From Achromobacter sp. HZ34 (GTDB lineage Bacteria; Pseudomonadota; Gammaproteobacteria; Burkholderiales; Burkholderiaceae_B): DNA of 64,000 nucleotides. Each line of letters starts with the position of its first letter. Within the stretch, counting starts at the first letter, position 1. The stretch covers positions 930,001 to 994,000 of the forward strand of contig NZ_NJIX01000001.1 of NCBI RefSeq assembly GCF_002209485.1, given 5' to 3'. Position numbers and translations under genes: made by a program. Positions 35,169 through 44,899 of the stretch are shown here, in pieces. Under the pieces are notes generated by a model. The model had not been told where the DNA came from and did no database searches. It worked only from the letters and a program-made list of their open reading frames with translations.

Positions 35169-35850
35169 GGCGGGCTCCGGCGGTGGTGGCAGGGGTAGCG
35201 GCAGCGGCAGCGGCAGCAGCAGCGGCGGCGGCGGTGCCGCCGGCCACGCCGGCGGCGATGGCGGCCACGCTCCCAGCGCTGCTCGCCCCGAACGCCGCGG
35301 CCGCATCCGCACGGCTGCCCGCATTCGCGTACTGACCGAGCAGCGCTTCCAGCTGCTCCCGATAACGCATCCCGGCCCCGGCCAATTGGTCCTGCGACAA
35401 GGCGGTGACACCATGCAGGGAAAACGGCTCCAGCCAACGCATGCCGCATTGCTCGCCAGCACTGCGCAGCGGTTGCCCCAACATACCCAGGTGATTCTCC
35501 CCGCAACAGCTGAAATTACCTTCGTCGCCGCCCGTGGTCACCGTCCACATCACGTCCTTGCCGCTCAACACGCCCCCGTTCCTGCCATAGGCCCAGCCGT
35601 ATTGCAGCACCTTGTCCATCCACAGCCGGAACAGCGCGGGCGAGCCATACCAATGCAGCGGATGCTGCCAGATCACCAGGCGTGCCGACGCCAGCGCCTG
35701 CTGCTCGGCCGCGACATCGATGCTGAAGTCAGGATAGAGGTCGTAAAGCGATCGCACCTGCACGCTGTCCATGCCCTCCAGGGCATCGAGCAAGGCATTG
35801 TTGGCGCGCGAATGGCGCGGATAGGGATGGGCGTAAATAATGACGATCAT
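35161..35850 (-). CDS. kefF: KefF-type flavodoxin-fold NAD(P)H oxidoreductase, ancillary to KefC
   Basis: The 229-residue protein begins [20 protein letters not shown] and contains [29 protein letters not shown], the canonical KefF/YabF signature for FMN binding. KefF binds KefC and is needed for its full activity, and is a quinone oxidoreductase. The last about 40 residues are an unusual Ala/Gly run ([20 protein letters not shown]) encoded by GCGGCAGC-type repeats that overlap the kefC start region. This tail is not part of the known fold. Confidence 0.9.
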   Translation of the reverse strand: MIVIIYAHPYPRHSRANNALLDALEGMDSVQVRSLYDLYPDFSIDVAAEQQALASARLVIWQHPLHWYGSPALFRLWMDKVLQYGWAYGRNGGVLSGKDVMWTVTTGGDEGNFSCCGENHLGMLGQPLRSAGEQCGMRWLEPFSLHGVTALSQDQLAGAGMRYREQLEALLGQYANAGSRADAAAAFGASSAGSVAAIAAGVAGGTAAAAAAAAAAAATPATTAGARHE

Positions 35851-35922
35851 TGGTGATCCTGGGGGGCAACAGCGTGATATCAAACGATGTTAGCCTTGGC
35901 GTTTGTGTTACGCGAGGCTGGC

Positions 35923-36840
35923 ATGGCAATCACGCAAGTGGATCTTATCGGAGCGCCCACCGACGTCGGCGCAAGCATACGGGGTGCCTCGATGGGTCCC
36001 GAAGCCTTGCGCGTGGCCAACCTGCCGCCGGCCCTGGAACGCCAGGGCATGCGCGTGGCCGACGCCGGCAACCTCGCCGGACCGACCAATCCCTGGCATC
36101 CCCCGCGCGACGGCTTTCGTCATCTGGAAGAGGTGGCGCACTGGAACCGGGCGGTCCACGAAGCGGTGTTGGGCTCCTTGCAAGCGGGGCATTTTCCCAT
36201 ACTGATGGGCGGTGATCATTGCCTGGCCATCGGGTCGATCAGCGCCGTGGCGCAATATTGCCGCGCGGCCGGCCGCAAACTGATCGTCTTGTGGCTGGAC
36301 GCCCATGCCGATGCCAACACCCACGACATCACCCCCACCGGCAATATCCACGGCATGCCGGTGGCCTGTCTGTGCGGCCAGGGCCCCGATGCCCTGACCC
36401 GCCTCAGCGATGCCTATCCGGCGGTGGACGCCTCGGCCATACGCCAGGTCGGCATCCGCAGCGTCGACGCGGAAGAGAAACGCCAGTTGCGCGCCCTGGG
36501 CTTGCGCGTCTTCGACATGCGCCACATCGACGAAAACGGCATGCGCCTGACCATGGAGCAGGCCCTTGCCGAGGTCGACGAGAACACCCACCTGCATGTC
36601 AGCTTCGACGCGGACTTCCTGGATTCGGTGGTGGCGCCGGGAGTCGGCACGCCGGTCCTGGGCGGTCCGACCTACCGGGAAGCGCAATTGTGCATGGAGA
36701 TGATCGCCGATACCGGGCGCCTGTCTTCGCTGGACCTGATGGAGTTGAACCCGGCCTGCGACGTGCGCAACCAGACGGCGGAAGTGGTGGTCGACCTGGT
36801 GGAAAGCCTCTTCGGCAAGTCGACGCTGATCCGCCGATAA
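35923..36840 (+). CDS. rocF: arginase
   Basis: The 305-residue enzyme has the three manganese-binding motifs of the ureohydrolase family: GGDHCLAIGS, DAHADANT and SFDADFLD. It hydrolyses arginine to ornithine and urea in the cytoplasm. ATG 35923 follows GAGGCTGGC; an upstream start at 35887 would add residues not found in the family. It stands alone on the plus strand, divergent from kefF, and ends at a 9-bp hairpin. Confidence 0.95.
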   Translation: MAITQVDLIGAPTDVGASIRGASMGPEALRVANLPPALERQGMRVADAGNLAGPTNPWHPPRDGFRHLEEVAHWNRAVHEAVLGSLQAGHFPILMGGDHCLAIGSISAVAQYCRAAGRKLIVLWLDAHADANTHDITPTGNIHGMPVACLCGQGPDALTRLSDAYPAVDASAIRQVGIRSVDAEEKRQLRALGLRVFDMRHIDENGMRLTMEQALAEVDENTHLHVSFDADFLDSVVAPGVGTPVLGGPTYREAQLCMEMIADTGRLSSLDLMELNPACDVRNQTAEVVVDLVESLFGKSTLIRR

Positions 36841-36889
36841 CGCGTGGTCCTTGAGTGCTTCACACTCTGTTGCGATAATTGCCGGCCTT

Positions 36890-36913
36890 GCCCGACAGAA
36901 CCGTCTGTCGGGC
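36890..36913 (+). terminator. hairpin after arginase gene
   Basis: GCCCGACAG (36890-36898) and CTGTCGGGC (36905-36913) form a perfect 9-bp stem with a 6-base loop. No strong T-tract follows (GCCAAGGTTTATC), so it may be a weak or factor-assisted terminator. Confidence 0.45.
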
Positions 36914-36959
36914 GCCAAGGTTTATCCCTCAACAGACACTGCATCCACGAGACCTCAAC

Positions 36960-37364
36960 ATGAACCGAAACGACGACGCCGGCAAGCTGATCCTACGCCT
37001 GGTACTGGGCATCCTGATCCTGCTGCATGGCATCAGCAAAATGACGCATGGCGTCGGCTTCATCGTCAACATGGTCCAACAGCACGGTTTGCCTTCGTTC
37101 GTGGCCTACCTGGTCTACATAGGCGAAGTCATCGCCCCGATCCTCGTCATCGTTGGCGTGTTCGCCCGCCTGGGTGGCCTGATCATCGCCATCAACATGC
37201 TGTTCGCCTTCGGCCTGGTGCATTCCGGCCAGCTGTTCCAGATCAACGGACAAGGCGGCTGGCAGCTGGAGCTGCAGGGCATGTACCTGGCGGCGGCACT
37301 GGCTATCGCCCTGTTCGGCGCGGGCCGCTTCAGCCTGGGCGGCGCCAACGGCCGCTACAACTAA
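36960..37364 (+). CDS. DoxX family membrane protein
   Basis: The 134-residue inner-membrane protein has four hydrophobic segments; RLVLGILILLHGISKM and GEVIAPILVIVGVFARLGGLIIAINM are typical of DoxX/YphA proteins. ATG 36960 gives the family length. DoxX proteins are often linked to redox or sulfur stress, but the function of this one is not known. Confidence 0.85.
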   Translation: MNRNDDAGKLILRLVLGILILLHGISKMTHGVGFIVNMVQQHGLPSFVAYLVYIGEVIAPILVIVGVFARLGGLIIAINMLFAFGLVHSGQLFQINGQGGWQLELQGMYLAAALAIALFGAGRFSLGGANGRYN

Positions 37365-37411
37365 GCCGCATCCTCCACTAAGCCGCATCCTCCACTAAGC
37401 CGCATCCTCCG
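37361..37411 (+). repeat. three 17-bp tandem repeats at the end of the DoxX gene
   Basis: The unit CTAAGCCGCATCCTCCA occurs three times without gaps, starting at the stop codon of the DoxX gene; the last copy ends in G. The stop codon is thus present in triplicate. A GGCCGTT-TCG-AACGGCC hairpin (37426-37442) follows and could terminate transcription from both sides. Confidence 0.9.
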
Positions 37412-37533
37412 CCTTGAACGGGCCGGGCCGTTTCGAACGGCCGGCCCGGCGTTACTCCAATCGCCAGGCGTCGCCCTGGCCGAAATCAGCTAGCGCGGCC
37501 CGCTCCCGCTGCCGGGAGTGAGCAGCTTGCGCA

Positions 37534-38412
37534 TCAATGCGCCCGGATCGGGTTGGCCTGGGTTCCGCTTGCTTTCTGGTCCATGCCCACGTAGCCGTCC
37601 ATATAGGCCCGGCCCGAGCAGCGCACCATGGCCACGCAAGCCTGGGTCTTTTCCTTGTCATTGCAGGTCAGGCGGGCCTGGTCGCGGGCGGTTTGCGGCT
37701 CCGGATTCAACACGGTGTAGTTATGGCCGGTTTCCTTGGGTCCCCCCTTGGGCCAGGCCAGGCCCACGCAAGTGTCCTTGTAGGTCAGAAGCGTGGAGCA
37801 CCCCGTGCACTTTTCCCACTCGATCAAGCTCTTGACCGCCTCTTTCTCGCTGGGATAGTCGTCCGCGTACATGGCATTACCCGTGTTGGTTTCCGCGATG
37901 GTGCCCCAGTACTGACGTTTGTCGAGCTTGGCGGACAAGGCTTCCAGGTCGGCCGGCCTGGCGCGTGCCGCGGCGGCGTTGTGCGTGGGGCTGTAGCCAG
38001 GCCCCACGCAGACCGGCAACATGGTCAGCCGGCATTTGCCGGCGGCGCTTTGCGCCGTGCATTTGCGGATGGCGGCCTTGGCGGCGATTTCAGGCCCGGC
38101 GCTATTGCCGGGAAACAGATCGTGGTTGATATTGGCCGCCCACGCCTGGCAGCTATCGGCGAACCAGCCCAGCGCCTTGCAACCGTCGCCACCCTTGCGG
38201 CGGCACTCCGCCACGGCGGCGGCCTCGGCCTCCTTGCCACTGGCCGCGGGCAGCGTCCAGAACATCTTTTTCTGATCCTTGTCGGTTGCCGTGCCGCCAT
38301 ATTGGCGCGTGTCGGCGCCATGGGCGACGGGCGCCAGCATCAGGGAGCACAGCGTGAGCACGGCGCAGGCGGCGCGCAGAAGGGAAGGCAAATGGCGGGG
38401 CACGGTCATCAT
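37534..38412 (-). CDS. exported protein with two DUF4189 domains
   Basis: The 292-residue protein has a signal peptide ending APVAHGADTRQY. Two copies of a Cys-containing domain can be seen: DTRQYGGTATDKDQKKMFW with EAEAAAVAECRRKGGDGCKAL, and KRQYWGTIAETNTGNAMY with EAVKSLIEWEKCTGCSTL. This is the DUF4189 pattern. At least 10 Cys residues in the mature part suggest disulfide bonds in the periplasm. A tail with Cys pairs (ARLTCNDKEKTQACVAMV) follows. Function is unknown. I chose the double Met at 38412 because it directly precedes the signal peptide. Confidence 0.75.
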   Translation of the reverse strand: MMTVPRHLPSLLRAACAVLTLCSLMLAPVAHGADTRQYGGTATDKDQKKMFWTLPAASGKEAEAAAVAECRRKGGDGCKALGWFADSCQAWAANINHDLFPGNSAGPEIAAKAAIRKCTAQSAAGKCRLTMLPVCVGPGYSPTHNAAAARARPADLEALSAKLDKRQYWGTIAETNTGNAMYADDYPSEKEAVKSLIEWEKCTGCSTLLTYKDTCVGLAWPKGGPKETGHNYTVLNPEPQTARDQARLTCNDKEKTQACVAMVRCSGRAYMDGYVGMDQKASGTQANPIRAH

Positions 38413-38767
38413 CGGTTTGCAAGAGGTAGACGGGATGGCGGCATGGCAACAAGGCGGAACGGCGGCAGGACGCCATCCCGCGGATGGAACAGCATGGTAG
38501 CGGCGTTGGCGCACGGGGCCGCATTCGTCCCGGCATATTGCGTAACAATTTTCATGACATTTTCTTCATATTCCGTGACGAATTGCGGAGAGAATGGCGA
38601 GCTTCGGTAACGTATAGCTGAATATTCCCCTTACCGGGTCATGGGAATGGGCGACTCCACTCCCTGCCAACGGTTACCGAGAGAAACAAAATGCCCTCGC
38701 CACGCGCCTTGCTCCCCGCGTGGCGCGCCCTGGCTCACTCTGCCCACGGGAGCATGGAAACGTCGCC
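38413..38767. other. divergent intergenic region
   Basis: These 355 bases separate the DUF4189 gene from a lipoprotein gene reading away from it. The middle is AT-richer (around 38540-38580) and probably carries both promoters. I saw no gene and no strong operator. Confidence 0.4.
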
Positions 38768-39328
38768 ATGAAGTCCAGCAAGAACGTTAAGCGCCAATCC
38801 GCACGGTATGCCTTGGGAGCGATGCTGCTGACCGCGCTGGCCACATTGGCAGGTTGCGCGCCCACCGGCGGCAGCTCCACCCTGCCCTCGCTAGGCAAGA
38901 TGTTCTCGTCCGGCCTGTCGTTTTCGCCCAGCGTCAACGTGGCCAAGAACATGGAAGGCCATACGATCGATGACGCCATCACAGCCTTGGGCGAACCGAA
39001 CAAGACCTCTCCGGACGGCGACAGCATGATTCTGGAATGGAGCGATTACCAGACCTCGCCGTATCAGGCCTGGGTGGTCGACGGTTCCAGTTCGCAGATG
39101 GTCGGCATGATTCCCGCCAGCAACGGCGTCGCCGCCACGCCGGTGATGCAGACCACCAACTATGGGCATTACGAGAATCGCACGGCCGTTTATCAGTGCG
39201 GTGTCTATATGCGCATGAAGGACAGCGTCATCACCGAAACCAAGGTACAAGGCAATGTGTGCCCCGACTTCATCGGCGCATTGCGCAAGTGGGCCGGCGA
39301 GAAAGAAGACAAGAACTACATGAATTAA
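38768..39328 (+). CDS. lipoprotein, unknown function
   Basis: The 186-residue protein has a lipobox LATLAGC at about residues 23-29. The mature part has an SmpA/BamE-like short stretch, HTIDDAITALGEPNKTSPDGDSMILEW, suggesting the beta-alpha-beta unit common to small outer-membrane lipoproteins. Two Cys (VYQCGVYM, NVCPDFI) may pair. I do not recognise it further. ATG 38768 is taken because the signal peptide starts there. Confidence 0.7.
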   Translation: MKSSKNVKRQSARYALGAMLLTALATLAGCAPTGGSSTLPSLGKMFSSGLSFSPSVNVAKNMEGHTIDDAITALGEPNKTSPDGDSMILEWSDYQTSPYQAWVVDGSSSQMVGMIPASNGVAATPVMQTTNYGHYENRTAVYQCGVYMRMKDSVITETKVQGNVCPDFIGALRKWAGEKEDKNYMN

Positions 39329-39432
39329 GCGATGGCGACGGGCTGAGCCGGTCATTGCGATTGCGGCCGGCGCGCGCGGGGCGCGGTTGCGTACAGGGGG
39401 CGCACACTCGCCGTGCTAACGACTCGACACGT

Positions 39433-39470
39433 CCTACCCGTGCCTGGATACGCTCCGCGACACGGGTAGG
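39433..39470. repeat. 10-bp perfect inverted repeat between two lipoprotein genes
   Basis: CCTACCCGTG (39433-39442) pairs with CACGGGTAGG (39461-39470) around 18 bases. It lies about 100 bases after one lipoprotein gene and 115 before the next; it may be a terminator stem or an operator. Confidence 0.5.
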
Positions 39471-39585
39471 AATTCGTAACCCCGTCCACATTTCAAATCG
39501 GTTTCAAGCGCCCCACAGCCTTCTTGCGTCTCCCTACACTGGAATCGTCCGCATGCATGTATGTGCGATCCATCAGGAGTTCAGC

Positions 39586-39738
39586 ATGAAGAAGTTTATT
39601 GCCTTGATTGCCGTTGCCTGCTCGCTTAGCGCGTTGAGCGGTTGCATTGTCGTTCCGGCCGGCGGCGGCGGCGGTCACTACCACCATGGCGGATACCGTT
39701 ACTATCCGGCTCCGACTCCCTATTACTACGGGCGTTGA
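39586..39738 (+). CDS. small lipoprotein, 50 residues
   Basis: The protein starts MKKFIALIAVACSLSALSGC, a perfect lipoprotein signal with the lipid-bearing Cys at residue 20. The mature part is only 30 residues and rich in Gly, His and Tyr (HYHHGGYRYYP). CAGGAG lies 9 bases before the ATG. Such Gly/His/Tyr-rich small lipoproteins recur in Bordetella-type genomes next to YxWxPGYW proteins. The His-rich part could bind metal; this is inference. Confidence 0.75.
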   Translation: MKKFIALIAVACSLSALSGCIVVPAGGGGGHYHHGGYRYYPAPTPYYYGR

Positions 39739-39816
39739 GGCCAGGCGGTGTTCCGATCAGGGCCTGTACCGAGACCATGACAACAGGGCGAACGGCGAGA
39801 GCCGGTCGATGCTCGC

Positions 39817-41718
<1,902 letters not shown>

Positions 41719-41777
41719 ATCCGCAGCGGCTGGTCCCGGATCGGCGCACCATCCGTCTGGCCGCTGGCCCTGACGTC

Positions 41778-41801
41778 GTCTCCTGCCGCCAGGCAGGAGA
41801 C
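41778..41801 (+). terminator. hairpin after the polyglutamine gene
   Basis: GTCTCCTGCC and GGCAGGAGAC form a perfect 10-bp stem with loop GCCA, 60 bases past the stop codon. There is no T-tract, so it may be a Rho-linked or mRNA-stabilising structure. Confidence 0.5.
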
Positions 41802-41903
41802 AACGAAAAACGCGGACGGGCGGCGCCACTCGCTCCTATAATCGACCGGTCCGGATCGCAGTACCCGATACCCGATCCCGCCCCTCTACCCTCAGGTGCG
41901 ATC

Positions 41904-42455
41904 ATGAAGAAACGTCTGACTGCCGCTGTCCTCGCATGCTCAATGATGGTCCTGCCGTCGGCCTGGGCCGCGCTGCCCAACGGTGCCAGCGCGCCTGAAT
42001 TCAAGACCCAGGCGGCTCAGGGCGGTGATACTTTCCAGTTCGACCTGAACGATGCCCTGCGCAAAGGCCCCCTGGTCCTGTACTTCTTCCCCGCCGCCTT
42101 CACCAAAGGCTGCACCATAGAAGCCCATGACTTCGCCGAAGCGGTGCCGGAATACCAGAAACTGGGCGCGCGCGTGATCGGCATCTCCGCCGACAGCATC
42201 GACGTGCTCAAGCCCTTTTCCGTCAGTGAATGCCAGAGCAAATTCCCCGTCGCCGCCGATGGCGACGGCAAGATCATGCGGGCCTATGATGCCGTGCACG
42301 ACCGCAATGCAGAGCGCGCCCAGCGCATCTCCTACGTCATCACGCCGGACCGCAAGGTGATCTATTCCTACGCCGACTCCGATCCCGACAAGCACGTCGC
42401 CAACACCCTGGAAGCCCTGCGCACCTGGCGTGCACAGCACCCCGCCAAGGATTGA
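41904..42455 (+). CDS. exported peroxiredoxin (Bcp/AhpC-TSA family)
   Basis: The 183-residue protein has a signal peptide ending SAWA and a thioredoxin-like fold. The peroxidatic Cys lies in FFPAAFTKGCTIEAHDF (near residue 70), and a second Cys is in SVSECQSKF, about 39 residues on. It likely reduces peroxides in the periplasm. Exported versions of Bcp-type peroxiredoxins are common in Burkholderiales. The electron donor is not evident nearby. Confidence 0.88.
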   Translation: MKKRLTAAVLACSMMVLPSAWAALPNGASAPEFKTQAAQGGDTFQFDLNDALRKGPLVLYFFPAAFTKGCTIEAHDFAEAVPEYQKLGARVIGISADSIDVLKPFSVSECQSKFPVAADGDGKIMRAYDAVHDRNAERAQRISYVITPDRKVIYSYADSDPDKHVANTLEALRTWRAQHPAKD

Positions 42456-42552
42456 AGCAAGCGCTTCAAAGCCGGGGACCAGCCCCTGCATGCTCCTCGC
42501 ACAGGCGCAGCAAGCCGCGGAAGCAGCCGCCTGGTCCCATTGCGCCACCCTG

Positions 42553-42906
42553 CTACCCTGGCAGGATCTCTTCCAGCACATCCGCGGGCCGGCATAGCCG
42601 CGCCCCGCGTTCCGTGACCACGAAAGGACGATTGATCAGGATGGGATGCGCGATCATCGCGTCCAGCAACTGGTCGTCGCCTACGCCTTCCGCACCCAGG
42701 TTCAATTCCTGGTAAATCGCTTCCTTGCTGCGCACGGCGTCACGCACCGACAGGCCCGCCTGCTTGATCATGGCCGCCAAGGCCTCGCGCGTCGGCGGCG
42801 TCTTCAGGTACTCGACGACGACAGGCTCGATCCCCGCCTGCTGCAGATGACCCAGAACGGTACGCGACGTGCCGCAGCGCGGATTGTGATAGATGGTTGT
42901 GGACAT
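42553..42906 (-). CDS. arsC: ArsC-family arsenate reductase (glutaredoxin-dependent)
   Basis: The 117-residue protein has the ArsC motif IYHNPRCGTSRTVL with catalytic Cys near residue 11, then VVEYLKTPPTREAL and HPILINRPFVVTERGARLCRPAD. ArsC uses glutathione and glutaredoxin to reduce arsenate. No arsB/arsR genes are nearby, so it may serve a housekeeping thiol reductase role. It is convergent with the peroxiredoxin gene. Confidence 0.9.
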   Translation of the reverse strand: MSTTIYHNPRCGTSRTVLGHLQQAGIEPVVVEYLKTPPTREALAAMIKQAGLSVRDAVRSKEAIYQELNLGAEGVGDDQLLDAMIAHPILINRPFVVTERGARLCRPADVLEEILPG

Positions 42907-43023
42907 GGTGGACCTCTGGCTGTCTCGTTATCGCGCGCGAGCCAGCGCGCGGGTATCAGTGACGATACACCCGCGCGCACCGTCCGGCGCCGCAAGTCTA
43001 CAGAAAATCCGTGCGCTACGGTC

Positions 43024-44463
43024 TCAGCTGAAAGGCCAGACCGTTTGATGGGTGCCGGGCGGCACCGACGGCCGCGTCCAGCGCGGCGGCGTCACGGAAA
43101 AACGCGCCGCATGGCGCACCGCGGTCAGACGGCCGAAACCGGAATCCGTGGTTTCCAGGTAAGGATCCAGCGGCGGCAAGGGACAGCTCAGCCCGGCGGC
43201 CTGGCGCGGCAATCCACGTAGCCAACGCCCGGTCTGCGCCAGCGACACCCGCACATGCCAGCTGCCACCTTCCGTGGCCTGGCGCGCCAACGCGGCTTGC
43301 GCGCCGAACGCCATCAGGTAGCCGGTGGCATAGTCGAGAATCTGCGTGGGCAGCGGCTTCGGCGCCTCCTGGCGGGCGGCTTGCGCTTCGGCGTGATTGA
43401 AACCGCTGGCCGTCTGCACCAGGGAATCGAAACCGCGGCGCCGGGCCCAGGGCCCCACATGGCCATAGGCGGACAGGGAGACGTACACGATGCCCGGCCG
43501 GATGCGCGCCACGTCCTCCGCGCCGAAGCCCAGGTCCGCCAGCGCGCCAGGCCGATAAGCCTGCGTGAAGATGTTCGCGCTGCGCAAGAGATTGCCCAGC
43601 GTAATGCGGCCGGTGGCCGTGTCCAGATCCGCCAGCACCGACAGCTTGCCGCGGCTGGTTTCCGCGATTGCATCGATATTCGGCAAATTGGGGGAATTCA
43701 AAAGCATGACATCCGCGCCATAGGCGGCCAGCGTGCGGCCGCCCACGGGGCCCGCCAGGATGCGTGTCAGGTCCAGCACGCGGATATCCTTGAGCGGGCG
43801 CGGGTCGGCGCCATAGCTGGGCAGCGCACGCGGCGGTGCGTCGCCGATGCGTTCGATGCTGACCACGGGCAGTTGCGACACCGCGATGCCCTGCGGATGG
43901 TGATCCCATTCGTCGAAGGAGCGCATCGCGGCCACCACCAGGCCGGCATCGGCGGCGGCTTGTTCGAATTCAAAGGAATTCCAGCGCGACAGTGCTTTCT
44001 CGACCATGCGCCGGTCCACCGTCGCGCCGGTCGGACACCCCAACAGCGCCAGCGCGCCGTCGCGATGATGGGCGAAGTTGGCATGTATACGTACCCAGTT
44101 GCCGTCGGCGCAGCGATACACACCCGTAATCTTGTCGTAGCGCGCGGAAGGCACGCCATCCAGCGAGTAATAGCCCCGCGTTTCCTGCGCCGCATGGCGC
44201 ATGTCGACGGTGACGCGCTGGCGCTTGCCGCCGCCGCGCAGATGCCAGATTTCCGCTGCGGCCAGTGCCGCCGCGCCCATGCTGTATTGCGCCGCCATGC
44301 CTACGGAAAAGGACGAAGGCAGTACCGGGTCGGCCCCAGGTAGATCGATGTAGTCCAGTGCTTCGCCCGGCAAATCGACCAGCCGCCACAATGCGTCCAG
44401 CGCACCGTGCGTTGCCTTACGGTTGGAAGAACCCCCTCTGAAAAAGGGTGGACGAAAATCCAT
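43024..44463 (-). CDS. CaiB/BaiF-type CoA transferase family protein
   Basis: The 479-residue protein shows family III CoA-transferase features: IRVLDLTRILAGPVGGRTLAAYGADVMLL, TQAYRPGALADLGFGAEDVA and IVYVSLSAYGHVGPW. This signature region begins near residue 230, while most family members have it at the N-terminus. The first half (LDYIDLPGADPVLPSS, YYSLDGVPSARYDKITGVYRC) looks like a second, rearranged CaiB half. The start is uncertain: ATG 44463 was chosen, but 44499 is possible; neither has a strong ribosome binding site. The substrate is unknown. Confidence 0.8.
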   Translation of the reverse strand: MDFRPPFFRGGSSNRKATHGALDALWRLVDLPGEALDYIDLPGADPVLPSSFSVGMAAQYSMGAAALAAAEIWHLRGGGKRQRVTVDMRHAAQETRGYYSLDGVPSARYDKITGVYRCADGNWVRIHANFAHHRDGALALLGCPTGATVDRRMVEKALSRWNSFEFEQAAADAGLVVAAMRSFDEWDHHPQGIAVSQLPVVSIERIGDAPPRALPSYGADPRPLKDIRVLDLTRILAGPVGGRTLAAYGADVMLLNSPNLPNIDAIAETSRGKLSVLADLDTATGRITLGNLLRSANIFTQAYRPGALADLGFGAEDVARIRPGIVYVSLSAYGHVGPWARRRGFDSLVQTASGFNHAEAQAARQEAPKPLPTQILDYATGYLMAFGAQAALARQATEGGSWHVRVSLAQTGRWLRGLPRQAAGLSCPLPPLDPYLETTDSGFGRLTAVRHAARFSVTPPRWTRPSVPPGTHQTVWPFS

Positions 44464-44899
44464 CAAGTATCCCATTGCGGCTGCCAAAGCTAGTCCCATT
44501 GCATTACAAGTCGGCCGCAACGCGAGCGTCAACCTGGTACGGCGTGACGCGTGTTTCATGGTTTGACCAAAGCATCCCTGCGCTATGGACGCACGCGGAG
44601 AAAAGTCCGGCCAGGCGTCATGCACCCGTCACATTCATTTGCGATTTGTGGCCCATCCCTACGCCTTCGGCCGGTCCGATGTGACGTCAGACCAACACTT
44701 TTTGCACGGGCCTTGCGGGGCATTTCGAGCACCCTGGCCGGGCGCGGACGCCCCGCCTTGTGAGATCATCCCGGCCATACCTAAACGCACGTGGCCAAGT
44801 GCCCCGGCCGGGCGCTCCCGGCCAGGCGCTTCCAGCCAGGCGCCCCCGGCTAGGCGCCCCCCACCATTCGGCCTCTACGGCACACAGGAGAACGACCGC
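44464..44899. other. divergent intergenic region with short GC-rich repeats
   Basis: These 436 bases lie between the CoA transferase and photolyase genes. Between about 44812 and 44868 four imperfect copies of a 14-15-bp unit (GGCCAGGCGCTTCCA-like) follow one another. A CACAGGAG ribosome binding site for the photolyase is at the end. No gene is recognised. Confidence 0.5.
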
